Below are positions 35,470 through 44,077 of a DNA stretch of 64,000 nt, in pieces. Position numbers and translations under genes: made by a program. The DNA comes from a beta proteobacterium AAP51 (GTDB lineage: Bacteria > Pseudomonadota > Gammaproteobacteria > Burkholderiales > Burkholderiaceae_C), in NCBI GenBank assembly GCA_001295905.1, contig LJHT01000027.1:1-64000 (forward strand), read 5' to 3'. Each line of letters begins with the position of its first letter. Position 1 is the stretch's first letter. The notes beneath the pieces are model-generated. The model saw nothing but the letters and a program-made list of their open reading frames with translations, did not search any database and was not told the DNA's origin.

Positions 35470-35473
35470 TAAT
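35468..35473 (+). promoter_or_regulatory. Candidate -10 box (TATAAT) of the rhodanese-grxC-secB string
   Basis: A consensus TATAAT lies 95 bp upstream of the rhodanese GTG and overlaps the divergent gpmA -10. The best -35 match (TTGTGC, 35449-35454) has only 13-bp spacing, so the -35 is uncertain. Simultaneous occupancy of both promoters would be impossible. Confidence 0.45.
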
Positions 35474-35568
35474 TCAGGGTTTTGCGTTCGTGCACTGGAA
35501 CGCGTGCGCGGTGCCTTGCACGCGCCCCTTCCACCCCCTTCAACGCCCTAGACCGATCAAGGCCCCTG

Positions 35569-36006
35569 GTGAACTTCTTCGTCGAAAACTGGCCCCTCTT
35601 CGCCCTGGCGGCCACCTCGGGCGGCCTGCTGATGTGGCCGCTGATCAAGGGCGGCAGCGCCGCCGGCAGCGTGGGCACGACCGAGGCCGTGCGCCTGATC
35701 AACCGCGAAAAGGGCGTGCTCATCGACGTGGCCGAGCCCGCCGAGTACGAAGCCGGCCACGCGGCCGGTGCCCGCAACATCCCGCTCGGTCAGCTGGAAG
35801 GCCACAAGCAGCTGCCCAGCAACAAGGCCTTGCCGCTGCTGCTGATGTGCCCCACCGGCGCCCGCGCGGGCCGCGCGGCGGCGCAGCTGCGCAAGGCCGG
35901 CTACGAGAAGGCCGTGGCCGTGACCGGCGGCACCGCCGCCTGGCGTGAAGCCAGCCTGCCCGTGGAAAAGGTGGCGCCCAAGCCCGCCGACGGCAAGGCC
36001 GCCTGA
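35569..36006 (+). CDS. Membrane-anchored rhodanese-like sulfurtransferase
   Basis: A 145-residue protein starting GTG-AAC-TTC. An N-terminal membrane segment (about 8-27, [19 protein letters not shown]) precedes a single rhodanese domain with the [16 protein letters not shown] segment and the active-site loop MCPTGARAG (Cys94). It would hold a persulfide for sulfur transfer. The TM-plus-rhodanese layout matches YibN-type proteins, which commonly sit before grxC and secB as here. A Lys/Ala/Pro-rich tail ends the protein. Confidence 0.9.
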   Translation: MNFFVENWPLFALAATSGGLLMWPLIKGGSAAGSVGTTEAVRLINREKGVLIDVAEPAEYEAGHAAGARNIPLGQLEGHKQLPSNKALPLLLMCPTGARAGRAAAQLRKAGYEKAVAVTGGTAAWREASLPVEKVAPKPADGKAA

Positions 36007-36077
36007 GCGGCGGGCTGCAAGGCCCTGGCAGGCGCGGGACAATCCTGGTTTTGGTCTTGCCCGGAGGGCCCCGCCCC

Positions 36078-36344
36078 ATGAACCCCGTCACGATGTACAC
36101 CACGCAGGTGTGCCCTTTCTGCGTTCGCGCCAAGGCCTTGCTCAAGCAGCGGGGCGTGGAGCAGATCAACGAGATCCGCATCGACCTCGACGCGGCCCAG
36201 CGTCAGCAGATGATGGACATCACAGGCCGCCGCACCGTGCCGCAGATCTTCATTGGCCAGACGCACGTGGGCGGTTGCGACGATCTCATCGCGCTGGACC
36301 AGCGCGGCGGCCTGCTGCCCCTGCTGGCGGGCGAGACCGGCTGA
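36078..36344 (+). CDS. grxC: Glutaredoxin 3
   Basis: An 88-residue dithiol glutaredoxin with the CPFC active site (C12, C15), TVPQIFIG cis-Pro loop and GGCDDL glutathione-binding segment. It reduces disulfides with glutathione in the cytoplasm. A strong ribosome site (CCGGAGGG) precedes the ATG. A GACAAT hexamer at 36038-36043 could be an internal promoter. Sits in the conserved rhodanese-grxC-secB order. Confidence 0.96.
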   Translation: MNPVTMYTTQVCPFCVRAKALLKQRGVEQINEIRIDLDAAQRQQMMDITGRRTVPQIFIGQTHVGGCDDLIALDQRGGLLPLLAGETG

Positions 36345-36427
36345 GGCGCCGGCCGCTCGCACATAATCCGCAGCTGCGGCTCGGTGCCATCGGGCGCCGG
36401 GCTTTGTCACTCTTGGAACAACCAAAA

Positions 36428-36898
36428 ATGGCCGACGAGACCCCCGTTTTCCAGATCCAGCGCATGTACCTGAAGGACCTGTCGCTGGAGCAGCCCAATT
36501 CGCCGGAGATCCTGCTCGAGCAGACGCAGCCGCAGGTCGACATCAACCTGGGCATGGCCGCGCAGCCGGTGCAGGACGGCATCTACGAGGTGACCGTCAC
36601 CGCCACCGTCACCACCAAGGTGAAGGACAAGGTGCTGTTCCTGGTGGAAGCCAAGCAGGCCGGCATCTTCGAGATTCGCAACGTGCCCGAAGACCAGCTG
36701 CAGGGCATCATCAGCATCGTCTGCCCGCAGATGATCTACCCCTACCTGCGCGCCATCGTCAGCGACGTGTGCACGCGCGCCGGCTTCCCGCCCATCCTGC
36801 TGACGGAAGTGAACTTCCAGGCCATGTTCGAAGCCCAGCAGGCGCAGGCCGCCGCCCAGGGCAACGGCGGCTCGCGCATCATCACCAGCGCGAACTGA
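36428..36898 (+). CDS. secB: Protein-export chaperone SecB
   Basis: A 156-residue tetrameric chaperone that keeps preproteins unfolded and delivers them to SecA. Typical features are the [19 protein letters not shown] start, the VTVTATV strand, and the conserved [25 protein letters not shown] segment followed by [10 protein letters not shown]. The C-terminus is Gln/Ala/Gly-rich, as is common. Length matches the family. Confidence 0.97.
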   Translation: MADETPVFQIQRMYLKDLSLEQPNSPEILLEQTQPQVDINLGMAAQPVQDGIYEVTVTATVTTKVKDKVLFLVEAKQAGIFEIRNVPEDQLQGIISIVCPQMIYPYLRAIVSDVCTRAGFPPILLTEVNFQAMFEAQQAQAAAQGNGGSRIITSAN

Positions 36899-36899
36899 A

Positions 36900-37106
36900 G
36901 GCCCCAGGCTTGTCGCTGCGCGCCTTCGCCACCCCCGAGGGGCTCTTCCCGGACCGGGGGACCCGGATCCGGGAAGGGCAGGCCCCAGGCTTGTCGCTGC
37001 GCGCCTTCGCCACCCCCGAGGGGCTCTTCCCGGACCGGGAGACCCGGATCCGGGAAGGGCAGGCCCCAGGCTTGCCGCTGCGCGCTTTCGCTGCCCCTGG
37101 GGCGCG
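36900..37106. repeat. 81-bp tandem repeat array, 2.5 copies, hairpin-forming
   Basis: Two nearly identical 81-bp units begin at 36900 and 36981, and a diverged partial third begins at 37062. Each starts GGCCCCAGGCTTGTCGCTGC and contains an ACCCCCGAGGGG hairpin. Each also has a longer dyad bounded by TTCCCGGA and TCCGGGAA around a GATCC-like centre. The array fills the secB-gpsA gap, ending right at the gpsA ATG. Its period is a multiple of three, so false reading frames run through it. The initial motif resembles the repeats at 10.2 and 28.5 kb. Confidence 0.8.
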
Positions 37107-38162
37107 ATGAAGATCACCGTGCTGGGCGCTGGCGCCTGGGGCACGGCGCTGGCGATGGCCGCGGCGCAGCGGCACGACACGCTGCTGTGGGCGCGCGATG
37201 GCGCGCAGGCGCAGGCTCTCGCCAGCGAACGCCGCAACCGGCGCTACCTGGGCGAGGTGTCCTTGCCCCCCACCCTGCGTGTGACGGCCGACCACGGCAG
37301 CGCCCTGGCGCACGCCCGCGCGGGCCTCACGGTGCTGGCCACGCCCATGGCCGGCCTGCGTGAACAGCTGGCAGCCCTGGACGACGGTCGGCCGGCCTTG
37401 TGGCTGTGCAAGGGCTTCGAAGCGGGCACGGGCGCGCTGGGCCACGAGGTGGCGCGCGACGTGCGCCCCAAGGCTGCCGCTGGCGTGCTTTCCGGGCCCA
37501 GCTTTGCGCTGGAAGTGGCGCGCGGCCAACCCACGGCCTTGGTGGCTGCCAGCACCGACCCTGCGTTGACGCAGGCGGCCGTGGCCGCCTTCCACGGGGA
37601 GAGCTTGCGCGTCTACACCAGCAGCGACGTCGTGGGCGTGGAAGTCGGTGGCGCGGTGAAAAACGTGCTGGCCATAGCCACGGGCATCGTCGATGGCCTG
37701 GCGGCCCAGGGTGAGGCGGCAGCAGGCCGATGGGCCCAGGCGCGTGGTGCAGCTGGCCCGACAGGGGTCGTCGGCGCGCCGGGGCTGAACGCGCGAGCCG
37801 CGCTCATCACGCGCGGGCTGGCCGAGATGACCCGCCTGGGTGTCGCGCTCGGCGCGCGGCCGGACACCTTCATGGGCTTGTCGGGCCTGGGCGACCTGGT
37901 GCTCACCGCCACCGGCGACCTGTCGCGCAACCGGCGCGTGGGCCTGATGCTGGCCGCCGGCCACAGCCTGGCCGACACGCTGCGCGAACTGGGCCATGTC
38001 TCTGAAGGCGTGTACAGCGCCGCCACGGTGCGTCAGCGCGCCTTGAGTGTGGGCGTGGACATGCCCATCACCGTGGCCGTGTGCGAGGTGCTGGCCGGCC
38101 GGTTGAGCCCCGAACAAGCGCTGCGGCAGTTGATGGCGCGCGACCCGCGGGCCGAAGGCTGA
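37107..38162 (+). CDS. gpsA: Glycerol-3-phosphate dehydrogenase [NAD(P)+]
   Basis: A 351-residue enzyme reducing dihydroxyacetone phosphate to sn-glycerol-3-phosphate for phospholipid synthesis. The Rossmann motif is [10 protein letters not shown] (7-16), and [16 protein letters not shown], the catalytic-lysine segment [18 protein letters not shown] and [20 protein letters not shown] are all present. There is a small extra loop (about 200-225, Ala/Gly-rich) relative to many homologues. No clear ribosome site exists, because the repeat array runs up to the ATG, so translation may depend on the upstream mRNA structure. Confidence 0.95.
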   Translation: MKITVLGAGAWGTALAMAAAQRHDTLLWARDGAQAQALASERRNRRYLGEVSLPPTLRVTADHGSALAHARAGLTVLATPMAGLREQLAALDDGRPALWLCKGFEAGTGALGHEVARDVRPKAAAGVLSGPSFALEVARGQPTALVAASTDPALTQAAVAAFHGESLRVYTSSDVVGVEVGGAVKNVLAIATGIVDGLAAQGEAAAGRWAQARGAAGPTGVVGAPGLNARAALITRGLAEMTRLGVALGARPDTFMGLSGLGDLVLTATGDLSRNRRVGLMLAAGHSLADTLRELGHVSEGVYSAATVRQRALSVGVDMPITVAVCEVLAGRLSPEQALRQLMARDPRAEG

Positions 38163-38231
38163 GCGGCGGAGCTGCTGCCACCGCCCTGGCCCAGCGCGTT
38201 TCCTTCTGCAGGCTGTCTTCAGTCAGCCCCC

Positions 38232-38702
38232 TCAGCCGGCTCCGTCGTAGCCGCACTGCCGCCAGGCATCGAACACCGCCACCGCCACGGCATTGCTGAG
38301 GTTCAGGCTGCGCTGGCCCGCCCGCATGGGTAGGCGCACGCGCTGCGCCGGTGGAAAACTGTCGCGCAGCGAGGCTGGCAGGCCGGCGGTTTCACTGCCG
38401 AAGACCAACCAATCGCCCCGTTGCCAAGCCTGGGCCTGCAGGCCGCTGGCGCCCCGGGTGGTGAAGGCGAAGCAGCGCGGCAGCGCAGGCGTCTCGGCCT
38501 CCAGCAAGGCTTGCCAGGAGGCGTGGCGCTTCACCGCCGCGTACTCGTGGTAGTCCAGCCCGGCGCGGCGCAGCAGTTTGTCGTCCATCGAAAAGCCCAG
38601 GGGCTCCACGAGGTGCAGCGTGCAGCCGGTGTTCGCCGCCAGGCGAATGACGTTGCCGGTGTTGGGCGGAATCTCGGGTTCCACCAGCACGATATTGAAC
38701 AT
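38232..38702 (-). CDS. trmL: tRNA (cytidine(34)-2'-O)-methyltransferase TrmL
   Basis: A 156-residue SPOUT-fold methyltransferase that 2'-O-methylates the wobble base of tRNA-Leu. Conserved items are the start IVLVEPEIPPNTGNVIRLAA (4-23), FGSETAGLP, and the knot segment with RLPMRAG and SLNLSNAVAVAVFDAW. Length is standard. It starts 5 bp after the comF stop, so it is probably co-transcribed with comF. Confidence 0.94.
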   Translation of the reverse strand: MFNIVLVEPEIPPNTGNVIRLAANTGCTLHLVEPLGFSMDDKLLRRAGLDYHEYAAVKRHASWQALLEAETPALPRCFAFTTRGASGLQAQAWQRGDWLVFGSETAGLPASLRDSFPPAQRVRLPMRAGQRSLNLSNAVAVAVFDAWRQCGYDGAG

Positions 38703-38707
38703 CGCGT

Positions 38708-39403
38708 TCAGCCTGCTGGCGCGCTGTCGGGCGTGCGCGCCAGCACCCACAGGTCGACGCTGGCCGCGCCGGCGCGCAGCAGCACGGCCGAGGCCTCGCG
38801 CAGCGTGGCGCCCGTGGTCATCACGTCGTCCACCAGCGCCACACGACGGCCCTGCAGCTGCGCGCGCTGGCGGGGGTCGGCCATGAAGGCCGTGCGCAGG
38901 TTGCGCTGGCGTTCGCTGCGGTGCAGCCCGCTTTGCTGCAGCGTGTGGATCGGGCGTTGCAGCAGCCGCGCCTGGGCCGGCAGGCGCAGCCGCCGGGCCA
39001 CGCGGCGCGCCAGTTCCCAGGCCTGGTCGTAGCCGCGCTCGGCCAGGCGTTGTGGCGACAGGGGCACGGGCAGCACCAGTTCGGGCGCCGGCGTGGCCGC
39101 GCCTGCCTCGATGGCGGCGCCGAGGCGTTCGGCCAGCAGCCCGGCCAGTTCGGCGCGGCCCTGGAACTTGAAGGCAGTAATGAGGCCGTCCCAGGGAAAG
39201 CCATAGTCGGCCACGCACACCGTGCGGGTGAAGGGCGGCGGGTCGCGCAGGCACTCGCCACAACGCGGGGTGGCCAGGCCCAGGCCCAGCCCGCAAGTGG
39301 CGCAGCGTGGGCAGAAAGCGGCGTAGCGGTCCACGCAATCGGCGCACATCGCAGCCTCGCCCCAGCACCGACACACTTCACACTGCTGGGGGCGCTGAAA
39401 CAT
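38708..39403 (-). CDS. comF: ComF-family amidophosphoribosyltransferase-like protein
   Basis: A 231-residue protein with an N-terminal zinc finger (CEVC near 8-11, CADC, CPRC, CGEC) and a phosphoribosyltransferase domain with LVDDVMTTGATL. In transformable bacteria ComF helps process incoming single-stranded DNA. In others it is called GntX-like. The start MFQRPQQC is chosen because the finger begins immediately after it and because a TATATT hexamer ends 6 nt upstream. Diverges from the methyltransferase gene with a 21-bp gap. Confidence 0.92.
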   Translation of the reverse strand: MFQRPQQCEVCRCWGEAAMCADCVDRYAAFCPRCATCGLGLGLATPRCGECLRDPPPFTRTVCVADYGFPWDGLITAFKFQGRAELAGLLAERLGAAIEAGAATPAPELVLPVPLSPQRLAERGYDQAWELARRVARRLRLPAQARLLQRPIHTLQQSGLHRSERQRNLRTAFMADPRQRAQLQGRRVALVDDVMTTGATLREASAVLLRAGAASVDLWVLARTPDSAPAG

Positions 39404-39409
39404 CGGCTC

Positions 39410-39417
39410 AATATACT
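39410..39417. promoter_or_regulatory. Overlapping divergent -10 boxes of comF and the methyltransferase gene
   Basis: Only 21 bp separate the two ATGs. The sequence AATATACT gives TATATT on the minus strand (39415-39410), ending 6 nt before the comF ATG. It also gives TATACT on the plus strand (39412-39417), ending 7 nt before the methyltransferase ATG. Neither gene can have a Shine-Dalgarno sequence. Both would be leaderless and mutually exclusive. Confidence 0.55.
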
Positions 39418-39424
39418 GCCCCGC

Positions 39425-40366
39425 ATGGCTGCATCGGCGCTGGGCGCTACCCCTTCCACGCGTCACCTGCAGCGCCCGCTCGACCCCGGGGCCCTGGCCC
39501 GTGTGCAGCGTCGGCTGCAGGCGGCCAACACACCGCCCTGGCTGCACGGTGAGGTGGCACGCCGCATGGCCGAGCGCCTGCCCATCGTCAAGCTGCAGCC
39601 GGCGGTGGTGGCCGACTGGGGTGCATTCCTCGGCGCCAGCCAGGCGCTGCTGACCCAGGCCTACCCGCAAGCGCAAACGCTGGCCGTGGAAGCCGATCCC
39701 CAGCGCCGCGCAGCCACGGCGGCGATGGTGGCGCACCCTTGGTGGTCACCGCAGCGCTGGCGGGGCGCCGCTGTGCGGGCCCTGTGCGCAGACGAGTTGC
39801 AGCCCGGTCAGGCGCAGCTGCTCTGGGCCAACATGGCCTTGCATGGCGTGGCCGACCCCTTGGCGCTGATGCGCCAGTGGCACCGCGCGCTGGCCGTCGA
39901 TGGTTTCCTGATGTTCTCGACACTGGGCCCGGGCACGCTCACGGCGTTGCAGGCGCTGTACCGTGATGAAGGCTGGCCGCCGCCCTTCGCGCCTTTCGTC
40001 GACATGCATGACCTCGGCGACATGCTGGTCGAAGCCGGCTTCGCCGACCCCGTGATGGACCAGGAGACCATCACGCTCACCTGGGCCACGCCGGCCGCCT
40101 TGCTGGCGGAACTGCGCACGCTGGGCGGCAACGTGGCCCTGCAGCGCTTCGCCGGCCTGCGCACGCCGCGTTGGCAGGCCCGGCTGGAAGCCGCGCTGGC
40201 CGCCGCCGCCGGTGCCGATGGCAGGCTGCAGCTGGGCTTCGAGGTGGTCTATGGCCATGCCTTTCGCCCGCTACCGCGGGCACGTGTTGCAGCCCACACC
40301 GAGCTGGCGCTGGATGACCTGCGAACGATGGCGCGGGCCGGTCGAAAGTCGCCTCCGCAGCCTTGA
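39425..40366 (+). CDS. SAM-dependent methyltransferase, BioC-like
   Basis: A 313-residue class-I methyltransferase-like protein. It has the BioC-type lead (ALARVQRRLQAANTPPWLHGEVARRM), a post-I strand (TLAVEADPQRR), LLWANMALHGVADPLALMRQWHRAL and FLMFSTLGPGTLTAL. The glycine-rich SAM loop is unusual (VVADWGAFLGAS instead of DxGxGxG), so activity or donor preference may have shifted. Family knowledge suggests malonyl-ACP methylation in biotin synthesis, but without bio genes nearby this is tentative. Divergent from comF. Confidence 0.75.
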   Translation: MAASALGATPSTRHLQRPLDPGALARVQRRLQAANTPPWLHGEVARRMAERLPIVKLQPAVVADWGAFLGASQALLTQAYPQAQTLAVEADPQRRAATAAMVAHPWWSPQRWRGAAVRALCADELQPGQAQLLWANMALHGVADPLALMRQWHRALAVDGFLMFSTLGPGTLTALQALYRDEGWPPPFAPFVDMHDLGDMLVEAGFADPVMDQETITLTWATPAALLAELRTLGGNVALQRFAGLRTPRWQARLEAALAAAAGADGRLQLGFEVVYGHAFRPLPRARVAAHTELALDDLRTMARAGRKSPPQP

Positions 40367-40396
40367 CCACCCGCCTGTCGCGGTGCTGCGCTGCGA

Positions 40397-40402
40397 TAGA
40401 AT
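40397..40402 (+). promoter_or_regulatory. Candidate -10 box (TAGAAT) of the DUF2244-cta operon
   Basis: GATAGAATCCGGTCTG lies 97 bp upstream of the DUF2244 ATG, in the 132-bp gap after the methyltransferase gene. The hexamer context matches that of yqgE and gpmA. The -35 region is poor (CTGTCG at 16-bp spacing). A GCGCTTCGCTGAGCGC-type hairpin follows in the leader. Confidence 0.45.
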
Positions 40403-40498
40403 CCGGTCTGTTTCCATGGTTGCTGATGCAGCGCTTCGCTGAGCGCAGTGGTCGCACCAGGGTTAACACCGACACCAGCTGCAGTACCTTTCCCACCC

Positions 40499-41092
40499 AT
40501 GACCGTCACCTACGCCCCAGGCCCCTGGCCAGAGCCGGAAGCAGCGCTGCGGCGTGGCCCCTGGGTGTTCGGGCGAGAGGTGGTGATGAGCGGTTTGCCC
40601 GGCGCCCCGCAGGCCCTGCAGTGGCTGCAGAAGCGCAACTGCTCGCTCACGCCGCGTCAGCTGGGTCTGTTCTACCTCTCTCTTTGCGCCGTGTCCTTGC
40701 TCATTGGCGTCTTCTTCTTCCTGCAGGGCGCGCCGGTGGTGCTGCTGTTCACGGGCCTGGAACTGCTCGCCGTGGGCGTGGCCCTGCTGCTGTTCGCCCG
40801 CCACGCCGGCGACCGCGAAACCCTCACGCTGGTGGGCCGGCAGCTGCAGGTAGAGCAGCACGTGGGCCCGCGTGTGCAGCGCACCGAGTTTGCGGCCGAG
40901 TGGCTGCATGTCGAACCCGCTGGCGGCCAGGGCTCCCTGGTGCAGCTCAGTGGCCGCGGGCAGCAGGTGCGGGTGGGGCGCTTTCTCCGCCCCGAACTGC
41001 GCGGCGCCTTTGCGCGTGAACTTCGCCTGGCTCTGCGTCGGCTGCCGCCGCAGGAAGGGCCCGAGAACGATCTGAACCGAAGCACTCCATGA
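40499..41092 (+). CDS. DUF2244-domain membrane protein
   Basis: A 197-residue protein with a cytoplasmic lead, two adjacent membrane helices (about 56-75 and 79-98) and a C-terminal soluble beta domain. This is the layout of DUF2244, a family commonly next to cytochrome oxidase genes and presumed to aid its assembly. A GTG at 40448 would lengthen it, but ATG 40499 is preferred because the upstream residues look non-coding. Its TGA overlaps the ctaC ATG, so it is translated as part of the oxidase operon. Confidence 0.82.
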   Translation: MTVTYAPGPWPEPEAALRRGPWVFGREVVMSGLPGAPQALQWLQKRNCSLTPRQLGLFYLSLCAVSLLIGVFFFLQGAPVVLLFTGLELLAVGVALLLFARHAGDRETLTLVGRQLQVEQHVGPRVQRTEFAAEWLHVEPAGGQGSLVQLSGRGQQVRVGRFLRPELRGAFARELRLALRRLPPQEGPENDLNRSTP

Positions 41093-42276
41093 TGACGACG
41101 ATGCACACCCACCGGCACAGCCTGTACCGGCGCAGCGCCCAGCTGAGCCTGGGCCTGGGCGCCTTGCTGAGCAGCGGCCTGGCACTGGCCGTGAACGACC
41201 TGCCTGGCGGCCCCAAGGTCAACCAGCTCAACCTTCACGAGCCCGTCACGCAGATCGGCGTGCAGCAGCACTTCCTGCACAACTTCATGCTCGTGGTGTG
41301 CCTGGCCATCTTCGTCGCCGTCTTCGCGGTGATGTTCTATTCCATCCTCAAGCACCGCAAGTCGCTGGGCCACAAGCCGGCGAACTTCCACGAAAGCGTG
41401 GCGGTGGAAATCGCCTGGACCGTCGTGCCCTTCATCATCGTCATCGCGATGGGTGCCATGGCCACCCGCACCGTGGTGGCCATGAAGGACACCACCAACG
41501 CCGACCTCACCATCAAGGCCACCGGCTACCAGTGGAAGTGGGGCTACGACTACCTCAAGGGCGAGGGCGAAGGCATCGCCTTCCTGTCCACGCTGGACGC
41601 GAGCCACCGCGTCATGTCGGATGCCGGCAAACCCGCGGGCGACAACTACCTGCTGGCCGTGGACAACCCGCTGGTCGTGCCGGTCGACAAGAAGGTGCGC
41701 ATCGTCACCACCGCCAACGACGTCATCCACGCCTGGATGGTGCCCAGCCTGGGCGTGAAGCAGGACGCCATTCCCGGCTTCGTGCGCGACACCTGGTTCC
41801 GCGCCGAGAAGACGGGCGACTTCTACGGCCAGTGCGCCGAGCTCTGCGGCAAGGAGCACGCCTACATGCCCATCCACGTGCGCGTGGTCAGCGCCGAGGA
41901 CTATGCCAAGTGGGTGGAAGGCAAGAAGAAGGAAATGGCCGCGCTGGCCGATGACCCGAACAAGGTCTGGACGCTGGAAGAACTGGTGGCGCGCGGCGAA
42001 AAGGTCTACGCCGCCAACTGCTCCGCCTGCCACCGGCCCGACGGCAAGGGCGCCGGCCCCATCAAGGCGCTGGATGGCAGCCTGCTCGTGACCGATGCCG
42101 ACAAGAACAAGCAGATCCAGATCCTGCTTAACGGCGCGGCCAACGGTGCGATGCCCGCGTGGCGCACGCTGTCGGACACCGAGATCGCCGCTGTGGCCAC
42201 GTACACCAAGAACTCCTGGGGCAACAAGACGGGCACGCTGGTGCAGCCGTCTGAGATTGTTGCCGCCCGCAAGTAA
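41089..42276 (+). CDS. ctaC: Cytochrome c oxidase subunit II with fused cytochrome c domain
   Basis: A 395-residue subunit of the aa3-type oxidase. It has a signal peptide (to about 34, LALAV), two membrane helices (about 64-87 and 108-130), and a cupredoxin domain with CuA ligands H214, C249, C253, H257 and M260 (CAELCGKEHAYM). A C-terminal cytochrome c domain carries CSACH (311-315) and a distal Met (AMPAW). This caa3-like fusion lets it accept electrons directly from a soluble carrier. First structural gene of the operon. Confidence 0.97.
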   Translation: MMTTMHTHRHSLYRRSAQLSLGLGALLSSGLALAVNDLPGGPKVNQLNLHEPVTQIGVQQHFLHNFMLVVCLAIFVAVFAVMFYSILKHRKSLGHKPANFHESVAVEIAWTVVPFIIVIAMGAMATRTVVAMKDTTNADLTIKATGYQWKWGYDYLKGEGEGIAFLSTLDASHRVMSDAGKPAGDNYLLAVDNPLVVPVDKKVRIVTTANDVIHAWMVPSLGVKQDAIPGFVRDTWFRAEKTGDFYGQCAELCGKEHAYMPIHVRVVSAEDYAKWVEGKKKEMAALADDPNKVWTLEELVARGEKVYAANCSACHRPDGKGAGPIKALDGSLLVTDADKNKQIQILLNGAANGAMPAWRTLSDTEIAAVATYTKNSWGNKTGTLVQPSEIVAARK

Positions 42277-42310
42277 TCAGCCGCCCCGCAGTCGCTGAAA
42301 AGGACCTTTC

Positions 42311-43939
42311 ATGAGCGCAGTTCTCCCCCCTCACGGCCACGCCGGCGGCCACGCTGACGACCACGACCACGGCCATCCGCATGGCTGGCGCCGCTGGCTG
42401 TTCGCCACGAACCACAAGGACATCGGCACGATGTACCTGCTGTTCAGCTTCGCCATGCTGATGCTGGGCGGCGTGCTGGCGCTGGGCATCCGTGCCGAAC
42501 TGTTCCAGCCCGGCCTGCAGTACGTGAACCCCGAGCTCTTCAACCAGCTCACCACGATGCACGGCCTGATCATGGTGTTCGGCGCCATCATGCCGGCCTT
42601 CGTGGGCTTCGCGAACTGGATGCTGCCGCTGCAGATCGGCGCGGCCGACATGGCCTTCGCGCGCATGAACAACCTCAGCTTCTGGCTGCTGGTGCCGGCG
42701 GCGCTCATTCTGGGCGGCAGCTTCTTCATGCCGGGCGGCGCACCGGCTGCGGGCTGGACGCTCTACGCCCCGCTGACGCTGCAGATGGGCCCGAGCATGG
42801 ACGCGGCCATCTTCGCGATGCACATCATGGGCGCCAGCTCCATCATGGGCAGCATCAACATCATCGTCACCATCCTGAACATGCGCGCGCCGGGCATGAC
42901 GCTGATGAAGATGCCGCTGTTCTGCTGGACCTGGCTGATCACCGCCTACCTGCTGATCGCCGTGATGCCGGTGCTGGCCGGTGCCATCACGATGACGCTG
43001 ACCGACCGCCACTTCGGCACCAGCTTCTTCAACCCCGCCGGCGGCGGTGACCCCGTGATGTACCAGCACATCTTCTGGTTCTTCGGGCACCCCGAGGTCT
43101 ACATCATGATCCTGCCGGCCTTCGGCATCATCAGCGCCATCATCCCGGCCTTCGCGCGCAAGCGCCTGTTCGGCTACACCAGCATGGTGTACGCCACGGC
43201 GTCCATCGCCATCCTGTCCTTCATCGTGTGGGCGCACCACATGTACAGCACCGGCATGCCAGTCACGGGGCAGCTGTTCTTCATGTACGCGACCATGCTG
43301 ATCGCCGTGCCCACGGGCGTGAAGATCTTCAACTGGATCGCCACGATGTGGAAGGGCTCGATGACCTTCGAGACGCCGATGCTCTGGAGCGTGGGCTTCA
43401 TCTTCGTGTTCACGATGGGCGGCTTCACAGGCCTGATCCTGGCCATGGCGCCCATCGACATCCAGCTGCACGACACCTACTACGTGGTGGCGCACTTCCA
43501 CTATGTGCTGGTGGCCGGCTCGTTGTTCGCGCTGTTCGCGGGCGTGTACTACTGGGGCCCGAAGTGGACCGGCGTCATGTACTCCGAGACGCGCGGCAAG
43601 ATCCACTTCTGGGGCTCGTTGATCTTCTTCAACATCACCTTCTTCCCGATGCACTTCCTGGGTCTGGCCGGCATGCCCCGTCGCTACGCCGACTACCCCA
43701 TGCAGTTCGCCGACTTCAACATGATCGCGTCGATCGGCGCCTTCGGCTTCGGCATCATGCAGGTGTACTTCTTCGTCTTCGTCGTGCTGCCCATGATGCG
43801 CGGCAAGGGAGAGCCGGCCCCGCAGAAGCCCTGGGAAGCCGCCGAGGGCCTGGAATGGGAAGTGCCCTCGCCCGCGCCTTGGCACACCTTCGAGACCCCG
43901 CCCAAGCTCGACGCCACCGCCACGCGCGTGGTGGGTTGA
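42311..43939 (+). CDS. ctaD: Cytochrome c oxidase subunit I
   Basis: A 542-residue heme-copper oxidase catalytic subunit (heme a, heme a3-CuB) with 12 predicted helices. The cross-linked His-Tyr motif HPEVY is at 260-264 and VWAHHMY carries CuB ligands. The late [12 protein letters not shown] segment holds the heme ligands. The N-terminus is His/Asp-rich ([18 protein letters not shown], about 6-23), unusual for the family core and perhaps a metal-binding tail. A GGA-type ribosome site (AAAAGGACC) precedes the ATG. Confidence 0.98.
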   Translation: MSAVLPPHGHAGGHADDHDHGHPHGWRRWLFATNHKDIGTMYLLFSFAMLMLGGVLALGIRAELFQPGLQYVNPELFNQLTTMHGLIMVFGAIMPAFVGFANWMLPLQIGAADMAFARMNNLSFWLLVPAALILGGSFFMPGGAPAAGWTLYAPLTLQMGPSMDAAIFAMHIMGASSIMGSINIIVTILNMRAPGMTLMKMPLFCWTWLITAYLLIAVMPVLAGAITMTLTDRHFGTSFFNPAGGGDPVMYQHIFWFFGHPEVYIMILPAFGIISAIIPAFARKRLFGYTSMVYATASIAILSFIVWAHHMYSTGMPVTGQLFFMYATMLIAVPTGVKIFNWIATMWKGSMTFETPMLWSVGFIFVFTMGGFTGLILAMAPIDIQLHDTYYVVAHFHYVLVAGSLFALFAGVYYWGPKWTGVMYSETRGKIHFWGSLIFFNITFFPMHFLGLAGMPRRYADYPMQFADFNMIASIGAFGFGIMQVYFFVFVVLPMMRGKGEPAPQKPWEAAEGLEWEVPSPAPWHTFETPPKLDATATRVVG

Positions 43940-43951
43940 GGAAGCAACGCC

Positions 43952-44068
43952 ATGCCCCTGAGTGAGCAGCAACGCAAGGCCAACCGCCGGCTGGGTTTGA
44001 TCCTGGCCTCGGTGGCCCTGGTGTTCGCGCTGGGTTTCGCGACCAAGATCGCCTACTTCGGTGGTTGA
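43952..44068 (+). CDS. Cytochrome oxidase small assembly protein
   Basis: A 38-residue single-helix protein starting MPLSEQQRKANRR, then a membrane segment (about 14-33, LGLILASVALVFALGFATKI). Tiny proteins of exactly this kind occur between ctaD and ctaG in Burkholderiales and are named by that position. A GAGGAAG ribosome site precedes it. Its specific role is unknown, probably in CuB insertion or subunit stability. It is easily missed in automated annotation. Confidence 0.88.
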   Translation: MPLSEQQRKANRRLGLILASVALVFALGFATKIAYFGG

Positions 44069-44077
44069 AGGCCCGCC

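Noticed and set aside
36900..37106. CRISPR array
   Set aside because: Units are 81 bp in direct contiguity with no unique spacers, only 2.5 copies, and no cas genes are present.
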